Source of the DNA: Kastovskya adunca ATA6-11-RM4
GTDB lineage: Bacteria; Cyanobacteriota; Cyanobacteriia; Cyanobacteriales; Coleofasciculaceae
Direction: 5' to 3'
Assembly: GCA_019359445.1 (NCBI GenBank)
Contig: JAHHHJ010000020.1
Coordinates: 37,736 to 101,735 of the forward strand
Length of the DNA: 64,000 nucleotides
The notes beneath the pieces were generated by a model. That model was not told where the DNA came from and did not search any database. It saw only the letters and a program-made list of their open reading frames with translations. A program made the translations under genes and the position numbers. Shown piece after piece: positions 17,438-25,773 of the stretch; position 1 is the first letter of the stretch, and every line of letters starts with the position of its first letter.

Positions 17438-18202
17438 ATGCCTACAAAAGTCTTTTCGGTCGATGCCTTATCAGTACGCCTCTACGAAACTAAAGCTGAA
17501 CTGTCTCAAGATGTGGCGCACCTTGCCCAACGTTACCTGCAAGACACCCTTAACCAGCAGGGCACAGCAGCGGTAATCCTGGCAACAGGAAATTCACAAA
17601 TTCAATTCCTTGAAGCTTTAGTCGCCTTGGGAGGTGTGGATTGGTCAAAGGTGACGCTATTCCATCTCGATGAATATTTGGGAATTGATGCCAACCACAG
17701 CGCTAGTTTTCGCCGCTATCTGCGAGAGCGAGTTGAGCAACAGGTAAAACCCCAGAGGTTTCACTACATTGAAGGGGATACTCTACAACCGTTAGCCGAG
17801 TGCGATCGCTACTCCCTACTTCTACAAGCACAACCGATTGATTTATGTTGCCTAGGTTTGGGAGAAAACGGTCATTTAGCCTTTAATGAGCCGTCTGTTG
17901 CAGATTTTAACGACCCCTATTCAATAAAATTAGTCAGGCTTGACCCAGTTACGCAGCAGCAGCAAGTCGATCGGGGGCAATTTCCGCAGCTCGAAGCCGT
18001 CCCGCAATACGCCTTTACCCTTACCCTACCGATGCTGGGCAAAGCGAAAAAAATCTTCTGTCTTGCCCCAGAAAAACGTAAGGCGATCGCTGTCAAGTCA
18101 ATGCTATCGGAGCCAATCGGCAACGATTACCCGGCGTCCTTCCTCCGCACCCAAGCTCAGGCAACATTATTTCTTGATCGCGATTCTGCTAGCCTTATTT
18201 AA
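17438..18202 (+). CDS. nagB: Glucosamine-6-phosphate deaminase
   Basis: This enzyme converts glucosamine-6-phosphate to fructose-6-phosphate plus ammonia, linking amino-sugar use to central carbon metabolism. From the ATG at 17438 the product is 254 residues; in-frame starts at 17411 and 17378 would add 9 or 20 residues without conserved content. Family signatures are clear: LATGNSQIQFLEAL (sugar-phosphate loop), FHLDEYLGI (catalytic Asp region), LGLGENGHLAFNEP (general-base Asp/His region) and APEKRKAIAVKSML near the end. Related 6-phosphogluconolactonases lack the NGHLAFNEP block, so the call is firm. No nagA lies beside it. Confidence 0.92.
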   Translation: MPTKVFSVDALSVRLYETKAELSQDVAHLAQRYLQDTLNQQGTAAVILATGNSQIQFLEALVALGGVDWSKVTLFHLDEYLGIDANHSASFRRYLRERVEQQVKPQRFHYIEGDTLQPLAECDRYSLLLQAQPIDLCCLGLGENGHLAFNEPSVADFNDPYSIKLVRLDPVTQQQQVDRGQFPQLEAVPQYAFTLTLPMLGKAKKIFCLAPEKRKAIAVKSMLSEPIGNDYPASFLRTQAQATLFLDRDSASLI

Positions 18203-18361
18203 TCGAAAATCCTCGTCAGTTTCCGCTCGTTTATGGATGTTTGCCCGTTTCATTTATCTTGCGAGCAAATTCCTCGTGTGAGGAACTTACTCTGCAAGGA
18301 TTTAAGGTGATTTCCTTTAAATAATGAATCAGCCTAACTGCCTAACTAAAGTTAATCAGGT

Positions 18362-18559
18362 TTAGCTTCCTTCGCCACCTTCACCACCTTCACCACCTTC
18401 AACCGCTCCCGGTGTAGTAGTGGCATCAGGTGTTATGGTTGTTTCCGGTGTTATGGTTGTTTCCGGTATCGTTTCCTCCTCCGTCTCAGCACCCTCACAT
18501 GCTGCTAGTGGCACAATTAAGCCCAGTAAAAGTAATAATCCTGCTGTTTTCGTTTTCAT
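18362..18559 (-). CDS. Small low-complexity lipoprotein
   Basis: A 65-residue secreted lipoprotein candidate. A signal peptide (KTKTAGLLLLLGLIVPLAAC) ends in the lipobox LAAC, so Cys21 should be lipidated. The mature part is very acidic and repetitive: two or three ETTITP/DATTTP units and a C-terminal GGEGGEGGEG run. Such tails usually act as flexible spacers. No enzymatic motif is present. It is flanked by ordinary intergenic DNA on both sides and is probably monocistronic. Confidence 0.7.
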   Translation of the reverse strand: MKTKTAGLLLLLGLIVPLAACEGAETEEETIPETTITPETTITPDATTTPGAVEGGEGGEGGEGS

Positions 18560-18816
18560 TGTGATGTTCCTCCAAATATCCTAAAAATTTACAGACTTTT
18601 TAGGGTTCTATATACTCTACAAGTAAAAGACTGTTTGTTTATAGATCCAAAAGCCATAGTCATTGGTAGCAACGGTAAACTGCACTAACCCTACGGAATA
18701 GATATCTTTTAGCCGGACGCCAACAGGCTTAAACTAGAAGTTTTGATTTAGTGCAAAGACGCCTTATTTGGTCTTGGCTGCTCTGCACTGAGGTATGACT
18801 GCTAGAGGTTTTTTGG

Positions 18817-19485
18817 ATGATTCTCTCTATTGAAAATATCCTCACGTCTGAGGAACTCACATTTATTACGAACTGCCTTGATACTGCCGAGTTTGTGGAT
18901 GGCAAGACGACGGCTGGCTGGCATGCACGCTTGGTCAAACACAATACCCAGCTCAATGCTCAAGCCCCCGACACCAAAGATTTAAAGGGTTTAGTCACAA
19001 AGGCGCTGTTACGCCATCCTTTATTGCAGATTGCCGCTCTACCGAAAGCAATCCACTCGATTCTCTTTAGCCGCTACGACACCGGAATGTCCTACGGTAG
19101 CCATGTGGACAATGCGTTGATGGGCAAGGAGTTTCTGCGCTCTGATATTTCTTTGACGCTCTTTCTCACTGCGCCCTCTAGCTACGGGGGAGGAGAACTG
19201 GTGATTGAGAACGTTGAGGAGGAACGGTCTTTTAAGCTAGAAGCAGGGTCAGCAATTATTTATCCGTCTTCCTCCCTGCATCGCGTAGAACCTGTCACTG
19301 AAGGCGTGAGGCTAGTAGCGATCGCTTGGGTTCAGAGTCTGGTACGTGACCCCAGCGATCGCGAAATCTTGTTTGATTTGGATACGGTGCGTCGTTCCAT
19401 CTTTCACAACCAAGGCAAAACGACTGAGTTTGATCTGCTCTCCAAGAGTTACTCCAATTTACTTCGCAAATGGGCTGATGTGTGA
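18817..19485 (+). CDS. PKHD-type Fe(II)/2-oxoglutarate dioxygenase (PiuC-like)
   Basis: A 222-residue non-haem iron dioxygenase of the PiuC/YbiX family. The facial triad is visible as H96-x-D98 (YGSHVDNA) and H155 (SSSLHRVEPVT), with R165 (GVRLVAIAW) as the 2-oxoglutarate anchor. SLTLFLT and YGGGELVI are typical of the prolyl-hydroxylase fold. PiuC proteins are commonly linked to iron-uptake regulons, but no TonB receptor or siderophore gene is near. AGAGG sits upstream of the ATG at 18817. Confidence 0.9.
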   Translation: MILSIENILTSEELTFITNCLDTAEFVDGKTTAGWHARLVKHNTQLNAQAPDTKDLKGLVTKALLRHPLLQIAALPKAIHSILFSRYDTGMSYGSHVDNALMGKEFLRSDISLTLFLTAPSSYGGGELVIENVEEERSFKLEAGSAIIYPSSSLHRVEPVTEGVRLVAIAWVQSLVRDPSDREILFDLDTVRRSIFHNQGKTTEFDLLSKSYSNLLRKWADV

Positions 19486-19653
19486 AATCGTCTGTATCTA
19501 CTACACTTCAGGCTTTTTGCCTTCTCTGGATTGCTAAGTGACAACACTGAATGGCTCTCTTGTTGATGAGTGACACTTCGACAAGTGACACGCACCCATG
19601 TTCCCTTTTTCGCCAGAACGCGATATTCTTCTCTTGTGTGAGGAGTGAAAAGG

Positions 19654-19700
19654 AAAAAGCGCTTGGGGTCGAAACACGGCAAGACTCCCAGGCGCTTTTT
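19654..19700. terminator. Bidirectional terminator-like hairpin
   Basis: AAAAAGCGCTTGGG (19654-19667) pairs with CCCAGGCGCTTTTT (19687-19700) across a 19-base loop, with one G-U type pair. The A-rich and T-rich flanks let it work in both directions. It lies in the 440-base gap between the dioxygenase and the next gene; that gap otherwise holds no convincing gene. Confidence 0.6.
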
Positions 19701-19928
19701 CTCATTAGTAGATGTGACAGTTAATTTACCTGATCTAAGAATCAGCGATCGCCACTGATATCGTCTCTAGCGAGATCCGCGATCGTTTATGGTTAAGACC
19801 GTAGGACTGGGTGTAGGTTGTTTCCCTTTCCCCAACTGGCAGCAACGATGAGTAATCCTTGCGGGTGCGGAAGTGGCTCACCCTCTATGCGCCAAGTCCT
19901 AACTGTGTCAAACCCTAAAGGAGCTTTG

Positions 19929-20384
19929 ATGAGTAAACCCTTAGATACCACTCTCTCTCTGGAAATAGCCAAACAAATTAATAGCAAGCGAAACAACAGC
20001 TTTGACAACGCCTACAAAGCCGCCTTGCTGATGCAAGGGGCTACCTATGTACAAGGCTTTCTTGTCCGTAACATCAGACCCTATGTACCCATTGAGCATA
20101 GCTGGATTGAGCTTGAGGAGAGCCTTGTTGACCCAACTTCCCTCCGCCAAGAAGAAAACATCCCGGAACTTTATTACTTTCCGGCACAACGCCTCAGTGT
20201 TAAAAAACTCAAAGCTGCTATCGAAGAAGCTAAAGAAGACTATCCCGACGACCCACCACTTCCCGTCTACGGTGCAGCTCCCTATGAATATTACGGCGAC
20301 TTGATGTTGGGTGGAGAAGATTACCAAGGCGCTTACAACGCAGCATTAGCCAAATGTAAAGAGTTGCAAAACACTAATCACTAA
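19929..20384 (+). CDS. Conserved-looking hypothetical protein, 151 aa
   Basis: A soluble protein of unknown function. I place the start at the ATG at 19929 (MSKPLDTTLSLEIAKQINSK) because AAAGGAG lies six bases upstream; the frame is open further up to 19818, but that part is Cys/Gly/Ser-rich and not protein-like. The product has helical segments and several Tyr/Pro-rich stretches (LYYFPAQRLSVKKLKAAIEE, PPLPVYGAAPYEYYG). No catalytic motif, signal peptide or membrane helix is seen. It converges on the zinc-ribbon gene, with a bidirectional terminator between them. Confidence 0.7.
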   Translation: MSKPLDTTLSLEIAKQINSKRNNSFDNAYKAALLMQGATYVQGFLVRNIRPYVPIEHSWIELEESLVDPTSLRQEENIPELYYFPAQRLSVKKLKAAIEEAKEDYPDDPPLPVYGAAPYEYYGDLMLGGEDYQGAYNAALAKCKELQNTNH

Positions 20385-20477
20385 GCCAGCGAATATTTAG
20401 AACTGAATGTTGAGCGCTGCTGACAGTTTAAGAAATGATGAAACTCACAACTATTAATTGCGCTTAGCCGCTTTCAA

Positions 20478-20520
20478 AAAGGCAAAGAAGATAAACTCAT
20501 CTTTTTTGCCTTTACTTTTT
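20478..20520. terminator. Bidirectional terminator hairpin
   Basis: AAAGGCAAAGAAGAT (20478-20492) pairs with ATCTTTTTTGCCTTT (20499-20513) with one mismatch, a 6-base loop and a following ACTTTTT. It separates the convergent genes ending at 20384 (plus) and 20535 (minus). Confidence 0.75.
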
Positions 20521-20534
20521 TACTTCCATCTTCT

Positions 20535-20714
20535 TTAACGGTGGGCGTAGATTCCTGGCGCGTAAGCCTCTATAACCTTGCCTGTACGAGAACAATTAAT
20601 CATTAAATAATCGCACTGAGGACACTGAGTTTGGGTCAAGTTAGTAGCAAGGGAATAGTGTCTTTCCGCTTTACTTCCACAATTTGGACAACAGATTACT
20701 TGCTTTACGATCAT
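20535..20714 (-). CDS. Small zinc-ribbon protein, 59 aa
   Basis: A 59-residue protein with two CxxC pairs, C9-P-N-C12 and C31-P-Q-C34, about 20 residues apart, which should bind one zinc ion. The end (CSRTGKVIEAYAPGIYAHR) looks conserved in style. As far as I recall, very similar proteins of about 60 residues occur in many cyanobacteria, sometimes mislabelled as a PriA fragment because of the zinc ribbon; true PriA is over 700 residues. Its ATG overlaps the TGA of the small upstream frame at 20711 as ATGA. A nucleic-acid-binding role is plausible but unproven. Confidence 0.75.
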   Translation of the reverse strand: MIVKQVICCPNCGSKAERHYSLATNLTQTQCPQCDYLMINCSRTGKVIEAYAPGIYAHR

Positions 20715-20893
20715 TTTAAGATCCCTGGTTTTACTAATTTATTAAAAAGTAGATGAAAATTAGAGTTTGCACAGCTGATTACTACTAATTCCCTCAAAAA
20801 GTCAATTAAGTAATTCATTTCTAGCTGTCTTAAATTGACTGCGCTCTTAATCATCTCATTGTTCATTATCATAGCAAGTTTACTTGTTGGCAA
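20711..20893 (-). CDS. Possible small protein coupled to the zinc-ribbon gene
   Basis: A 60-residue frame, helical in appearance (MNNEMIKSAVNLRQLEMNYLIDFLREL). Its TGA overlaps the ATG of the zinc-ribbon gene by the ATGA arrangement, which often signals translational coupling. There is no recognised domain and no obvious ribosome binding site. ATGA overlaps also arise by chance, so support is weak. Confidence 0.3.
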   Translation of the reverse strand: MPTSKLAMIMNNEMIKSAVNLRQLEMNYLIDFLRELVVISCANSNFHLLFNKLVKPGILK

Positions 20894-21528
20894 CTTGAAT
20901 TTAGCAATAATTTACTATTGTTCTGAAATAAAAACGGCTACAGATAGGGTTGATCCGCACAAATCCCTTACCGTTTTGCGTTGATCTACCTCATCTCCCC
21001 TAGATACCAGGTCGTGACTATAAATTAATAAAGTTTTTGTAAAAAGTCTAATGTTAGGGTTAAAAATAGTATTTGCCTTCGCTTAGATACGATCCCCATA
21101 GTAACTATTTTTAAGGTTTACTTAAGTTTTAGCTTCTGTCGCTAGTTAGATCAATGAGGGAAAAATTAATCAAAAAAAAGCTGCCAGGTTAGAGCTACAG
21201 TAATAGCAATTCCGGCGGGGATGTTGATTGATGACGGGTTTACTCACCGATAAGGGCGGTACAGGCAGAGGCGTAACTCCCCTGATTCTGCTGTAGATGT
21301 TATGTATATGTATACTTTCTACTCCTGCAAACGGCTACTGCGATCGCTCCATCAGGAAGTTCCAGCTTAGTGGCGTTGAGCTAGCACTGTGCTAGGATCG
21401 CGCGGGGGATTAGGCAGCCTTTTGACGTTAACCAAAAATATTCTTATGGTAGTGATGATCGCTTTGATGCGATCGCGCTTTGTGAGATGCCCACCGCCAA
21501 AAATCATAGTAACTTCGCCGCTTAATGT
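20894..21528. other. 635-base gap upstream of the glycosyltransferase trio
   Basis: I see no protein gene or recognisable RNA here. AT-rich at first, with HIP1-containing sequence near the end. It should contain the promoter for the glycosyltransferase genes that start at 21529. No clear operator or hairpin of note. Confidence 0.4.
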
Positions 21529-22500
21529 ATGAGTCAAAAAATTGTCGGGATGATTAGTAGCTATCAGGGACTCAATCAAAGCGATTGGCTATGGCAACAA
21601 ACTCCTCATCCCTTTGGTGCTTGGGGCAATATTCAAATGCAGGCAAAAGCCTCCAAGCCGGACTTTATGCTTTTATACAATTTTCATGATTTTCCCAGCC
21701 CCTCTCCAAAAAAGGCTGGCTTATTTTTTAATCAAAAACGGGAACAAAGCCGCTACGAAGAGGAAATACAAGCCCTACAAACTAAACTTGGAGGCGTTGC
21801 CAAAGAACGCGTAATATTTCTTTTGCGAGAGCCACCCCTGGATGAGGTTGTTGAAACTAATATTAAGTTTTATAAAAAAGCGCAGCCATTTTGCGGGTAT
21901 ATTTCTGGCCCAGATGACTATGCCCCAACTCCAAACTATATGCCAGCAATTTGGTACCATGCCAACTCATTTCGAGAGCTAAATGAGATGGAGCCACCTC
22001 CAAAGGTAAAACGCTGTAGTTGGGTGACGTCGGGGATTAGCCGTACTGCTAACCATCGTCAGCGTTTGGGATTTTTGCAGTTGCTGCAATCCCAGGGATT
22101 GGAGTTCGATTTGTACGGTCGTGGCTTACCTGAAAATACTCACCCATGTGGCGAATTGAAGAACAAATGGTATGGGATGGCTCCCTACTACTACAACTTG
22201 GCAATTGAAAATTATGCTGATAATGATTGGTATGTGAGCGAAAAGCTCTGGGATTCTCTCCTGGCTTGGTGCTTGCCAATTTACCACGGCGGTTCGGCGG
22301 CAGATAAGCTGTTACCCCCCGGCAGCTTCTTGAGGTTACCGAGTTTAGATGAAAAAGGGCTGGCGTATATTCAGGAAGTGACCGCTACCCCAGATGCGTG
22401 GTACGAGGCAAAAGACGCGATCGCAGAAGCTAGGCAAGTCATTCTGCATAAACTAAATCTACTGGAATGGCTTTCAGAATTTGTGAAAGATTTTTCCTAA
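21529..22500 (+). CDS. GT10 (fucosyltransferase-like) glycosyltransferase
   Basis: A 323-residue glycosyltransferase resembling CAZy family GT10, which uses GDP-fucose or related donors to make alpha-1,3/1,4 linkages. The diagnostic C-terminal block is present: FDLYGRGLP, then YNLAIENYADNDWYVSEKLWDSL in which the conserved Glu-Asn and Glu-Lys-Leu-Trp contact the nucleotide, then CLPIYHGG and LPPGSFL. REPP in the N-terminal half also matches. No signal peptide or membrane segment is evident, so it probably acts in the cytoplasm on a lipid-linked or soluble acceptor. It leads a cluster of three glycosyltransferase-like genes on the same strand. Donor sugar cannot be read from sequence. Confidence 0.82.
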   Translation: MSQKIVGMISSYQGLNQSDWLWQQTPHPFGAWGNIQMQAKASKPDFMLLYNFHDFPSPSPKKAGLFFNQKREQSRYEEEIQALQTKLGGVAKERVIFLLREPPLDEVVETNIKFYKKAQPFCGYISGPDDYAPTPNYMPAIWYHANSFRELNEMEPPPKVKRCSWVTSGISRTANHRQRLGFLQLLQSQGLEFDLYGRGLPENTHPCGELKNKWYGMAPYYYNLAIENYADNDWYVSEKLWDSLLAWCLPIYHGGSAADKLLPPGSFLRLPSLDEKGLAYIQEVTATPDAWYEAKDAIAEARQVILHKLNLLEWLSEFVKDFS

Positions 22501-22573
22501 GTTTCTGGGCGTCTTTGTTGAGTTATGTTCAGTACAACTTCGTTTGAGGTACCTAATTGAACGAGAGAGTTAA

Positions 22574-22696
22574 GTGAACGGTAGCCTTCAAAGCTTGAGC
22601 TTAGGACTAGTAACAGGTGCATTAGCAAAAAATCCCGAACTAGTAGGAGTCACTGGAGAACCTGATGGTAGATGGTATTTATATCCTCGCAAATGA
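22574..22696 (+). CDS. Possible 40-aa ORF overlapping the next gene
   Basis: A GTG right after a stop codon opens a 40-codon frame reading SLGLVTGALAKNPELVGVTG and then EPDGRWYLYPRK. It overlaps the start of the next gene by 32 bases in another frame. Composition is protein-like, but there is no family match or strong ribosome binding site. It could be a leader peptide, a remnant, or chance. Confidence 0.2.
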   Translation: MNGSLQSLSLGLVTGALAKNPELVGVTGEPDGRWYLYPRK

Positions 22697-23663
22697 CGTT
22701 GTTTACGAACAGCTAGTGGCTTTGCTCAACAGCTTGCAAGTCAACGCCGGGAAAGATTTTCCAGTTTGTGTTATTCCTTACGATGACCGCCTGGAGAAAG
22801 TTCGCCAGGAAATTCAAACGAGAAGTAATGTTACTCTTTTTGAGGATACAGACGCGATCGCTCGTTGGGAAAACTTTGCTACCCAAATCTGGCAAACTCA
22901 TCCCTCAGCCCTGAAAAGCTGGCAACAGCAAGGGGTCAATGGCGTCTATCGCCTGGGTATGCATCGACGGTTTTGTGCCTTTGATGGGCCTTTTGATCGA
23001 TTCATTTACTTGGATGCTGATATTCTAGTGATGAATTCACTAGAGCCATTTTTTGAACAGCTCAATAATCATGACTGGGTTGTCTATGACTTTCAATATA
23101 AAGACTTAAGTCATGTCTATAACTCTCAATCTCAGCAGCTATTCAAAATATTTGAGCAAGAAAGAATCGATAAGGAAATATTTTGTGCCGGACTTTATGC
23201 CTCCAAAAAGGGGATTTTTGATGAAGATCGTTGCCAGTGGCTACTAACTCAACTCAGAGCTAATGAAGCAGACGTTTTATATATGCGAGCCCCTGATCAA
23301 ACGATTCTCAACTACTTAGTGATGCGTTCTAGGCTTTCTAGTTATAATTTTTCTCAGCATTTGCCAGAAAGTGAAAGAACAGGGTGTTGTGTAACTTCTC
23401 CCCACTTTCAAGAACAAAATCATCTCCTTTATGACCAAGGAACGCAATTAACCTATCTGCACTACATTGGTTTATCGTCTAAGCTGTTTGAGCAACTTTG
23501 TCAGGGAGAAAATATTGACTTTCCCTATCGGGAAGTATTCTTGCATTACCGCTATCTCCACGAACCGGAAAAGCGTCCGGAATTTACAACTAAACCCAAG
23601 GCTTACAATCAGCCTGCTAGTTTAACGACCAAAGTATTGCGAAAGTTAGGATTAACTCGTTGA
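22665..23663 (+). CDS. Nucleotide-diphospho-sugar transferase-like protein (paralogue 1)
   Basis: A 332-residue protein with a GT-A-type glycosyltransferase look. It starts DGIYILANDVVYEQLVALLNSL and has the metal-binding motif in FIYLDADILVMNSLEPFFEQL (DAD), as in GT8-like glycogenin/LgtC enzymes, then FCAGLYASKKGIF and APDQTILNYLVM. It is clearly related to the next gene (same GIYI-AND start, same D-x-D block, same DQ-I-NY-V block, same HYRYL ending). This pair type is common in filamentous cyanobacteria beside other sugar-transfer genes; its substrate is unknown to me. GGAG lies six bases before the ATG at 22665. Confidence 0.75.
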   Translation: MVDGIYILANDVVYEQLVALLNSLQVNAGKDFPVCVIPYDDRLEKVRQEIQTRSNVTLFEDTDAIARWENFATQIWQTHPSALKSWQQQGVNGVYRLGMHRRFCAFDGPFDRFIYLDADILVMNSLEPFFEQLNNHDWVVYDFQYKDLSHVYNSQSQQLFKIFEQERIDKEIFCAGLYASKKGIFDEDRCQWLLTQLRANEADVLYMRAPDQTILNYLVMRSRLSSYNFSQHLPESERTGCCVTSPHFQEQNHLLYDQGTQLTYLHYIGLSSKLFEQLCQGENIDFPYREVFLHYRYLHEPEKRPEFTTKPKAYNQPASLTTKVLRKLGLTR

Positions 23664-23673
23664 GTATTTATAT

Positions 23674-24585
23674 ATGAGTCGCGGCATTTATATTATTGCG
23701 AATGATAAGGTGACGGAACAGGCGATCGCATTGCTCGAAAGCATTCGTCTGTATGACGCTGATACCCCAGTTGTCATGATTCCTTATGACGATAACTATC
23801 AAGAGATTGCTAAGGTTCTAAATGAATCCTATGGTGTCACCGTCTACGACGACTTAGAATTTATTGACCGTTTATCCAAGCAACTACAACAGATATTTGG
23901 GGAGAAATTCTTTGCTCGTCCCAATCAATTTCGCAAACAAGCTTGCTGGTTCGGGCCATTTGATGAATTTATTTACATCGATACGGATATCGTTGTATTT
24001 GAAAAAATTGCCGATACTCTCAATTATTTAGAAAATGCTGATTTTATTTGCTGTGATTATCAGCATTCTCAAGGAATTACCAACGTCTTTACTCCTAAGG
24101 CTTTAGAAGACAAAGTTTTTAATGAAGAGGATTTAAAAGATATTTTCAACGGCGGTTTTTGGGGTTCCAAGAAACAGCTAATTTCTGAAGAAACTTTGTA
24201 CGAAACCTTTAGAGAATGTGCTGCCCATCCTGAGTATTTTGATTTCTCTCAAAAAACCTCAGACCAGCCGATTGTTAACTACATGATTTTGAAGAAAATA
24301 CCCCGTCGGTTTAATATTGTACGCCGACTAGGTGGAGCGCCGGGAAATTGGGCAGGCAGTAAGCATTTCCAAGTCCAAGGCAATAGGTTGAGCGACCCAA
24401 ACCTCAATCAACCGCTGCAATACTTGCACTGGGCAGGTATTCGGATTGAACCGGGATGTCCCTATTGGGAAATTTGGGAACATTACCGCTATCTCAACTC
24501 TCCTAAACCGCCGCAAGTCGCCTCAACCAAAAAGTCAAAAACTTTATGGCAACAGCTCAAAGATAAAATCAAGAGTTTTTCCTAA
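23674..24585 (+). CDS. Nucleotide-diphospho-sugar transferase-like protein (paralogue 2)
   Basis: A 303-residue paralogue of the preceding gene, 10 bases after its stop, so almost certainly cotranscribed and born by tandem duplication. It keeps GIYIIANDKVTEQAIALLES, the D-x-D block FIYIDTDIVVFEKI, FNGGFWGSKKQL, SDQPIVNYMIL and the C-terminal WEHYRYLNSP. The D-T-D motif should bind metal and nucleotide sugar. A basic lysine-rich tail (KKSKTLWQQLKDKIKS) could touch the membrane. No Shine-Dalgarno sequence is obvious, which fits translational coupling. It converges on tenA with a 25-base gap. Confidence 0.75.
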   Translation: MSRGIYIIANDKVTEQAIALLESIRLYDADTPVVMIPYDDNYQEIAKVLNESYGVTVYDDLEFIDRLSKQLQQIFGEKFFARPNQFRKQACWFGPFDEFIYIDTDIVVFEKIADTLNYLENADFICCDYQHSQGITNVFTPKALEDKVFNEEDLKDIFNGGFWGSKKQLISEETLYETFRECAAHPEYFDFSQKTSDQPIVNYMILKKIPRRFNIVRRLGGAPGNWAGSKHFQVQGNRLSDPNLNQPLQYLHWAGIRIEPGCPYWEIWEHYRYLNSPKPPQVASTKKSKTLWQQLKDKIKSFS

Positions 24586-24610
24586 TTCAAAAGCGACTGC
24601 ATGTAAAGTT

Positions 24611-25237
24611 TCACGCTGTCATCTCCCAGGCGGCTTGGAAAAAATCTCGCTCACACAGCATCGCATAACGGTAAGTTGATTTGACAGCCTCAGTCATCTT
24701 AGCGTAGCGATCGCTGAGACTTTCCAAAGTTTGCGCTAGTTGCTCAAATTCTGGACTGCTATAGGTGCCAATCCAGTCAACATAATCATGGTCTGGCAAT
24801 GTTTCTGTCGCCAGTTGTTGTCCTAAAAAAGCATAAAGACGCAGACAAGGTGTCATCGCCGCCGCAACCAAACCCACATCACTTCCCCAGGCGGTAGCTA
24901 GTAAAAAATCAGTGTAGCGACGCGTGGCGGGTGCGGGTTCTACGACGCGCAAGTCCACTCCCCAATCAGCGGCGTAGCCTTCATGTAAGCGAAGTTCTTC
25001 TAATACGCCAGTGGTGAGGGTATGGAATGCATTAAATCCTTCCCAGTCTGGCGATTTGACCGCCGCTAGGCTATAAGCACGAGCAAATGCTTCTAAAAAA
25101 AAGGCATCTTGACCGACATAGTAAGTAAATCGCTGTCGGTCAAGGGTGCCGCGAGCTACACCCTGTACAAAAGGATTGTCAAGACAGGCTTGTGCCAAAT
25201 CTTGATTTAAGTTCCACAAGTCTTTGCTAAGAGTCAT
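24611..25237 (-). CDS. tenA: TenA family thiaminase II / aminopyrimidine aminohydrolase
   Basis: A 208-residue TenA-fold enzyme that salvages thiamine breakdown products by hydrolysing aminopyrimidine. Expected residues are seen: Asp in YYVGQDAFFLEAFARAY, the Cys of TenA_C-type enzymes in AAMTPCLRLYAFLG, and the C-terminal Glu in YAMLCERDFFQAAWEM. YVDWIGTYSSPEFEQL is the typical late block. All-helical, cytoplasmic. It is monocistronic here, with no thi gene beside it. I looked for a TPP riboswitch in the 500 bases upstream and could not find its conserved segments. Confidence 0.9.
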   Translation of the reverse strand: MTLSKDLWNLNQDLAQACLDNPFVQGVARGTLDRQRFTYYVGQDAFFLEAFARAYSLAAVKSPDWEGFNAFHTLTTGVLEELRLHEGYAADWGVDLRVVEPAPATRRYTDFLLATAWGSDVGLVAAAMTPCLRLYAFLGQQLATETLPDHDYVDWIGTYSSPEFEQLAQTLESLSDRYAKMTEAVKSTYRYAMLCERDFFQAAWEMTA

Positions 25238-25773
25238 GCAGTGCGTTCTAACGAGGCAACTGACTTACAGTGTTACTTATGATAGCGGGAAGCTGCACAC
25301 CTGATGAGATAGGGGTCGCATAGGACCAGCTGAATTCCAAGAACAAGCACAGTGAGAAGGTGATCTTGGCAGCGAGTAGTATTCTTGTGGGCATCGTACA
25401 CTCCCCATTCGCAGCTAAACTACGGGTTGATTCCCGTGTCTTTACTTTCTGCGATTTCTACCTAATCACGGATGATCAAAATCCCTAAAGGTGAGTGACA
25501 AAGTTCATTGTTATAAAGTGATAAAAGTCACAGACAATTATGCTAGCTCGAATGCGCTGTTTGACCAGAGATAAAGGGATACAAGCCCCGTCCTTCGACA
25601 GGCTCAGGAACAACTTCTAGGACGGATTTACCATTTGCTAGGATAGAGATAAGTCGCCATAGGGCATTGGGAGACTTTAAACGAACGTCGAGGGATGGTC
25701 AGACTATTTCGATAGCACAACCCAATGAAGCGTTAAGGAATCCTCTCTCCTTCAGGAAGAGGAGGTATGTCAA
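25238..25773. other. 536-base gap
   Basis: No protein gene is convincing. The stretch includes CCCGTCCTTCGACAGGCTCA (about 25588-25607), with a short inverted repeat CCTTCGACAGG-like text common in bacterial intergenic repeats. It must carry the tenA promoter near its left end. No riboswitch match. Confidence 0.35.

Noticed and set aside
19449..19705. Two overlapping minus-strand frames of 65-77 codons
   Set aside because: They run through a terminator hairpin and show no protein-like pattern or ribosome binding site.
25238..25450. Possible TPP riboswitch before tenA
   Set aside because: I could not find the conserved CUGAGA and ACCUGAU-type segments in the right order and strand.
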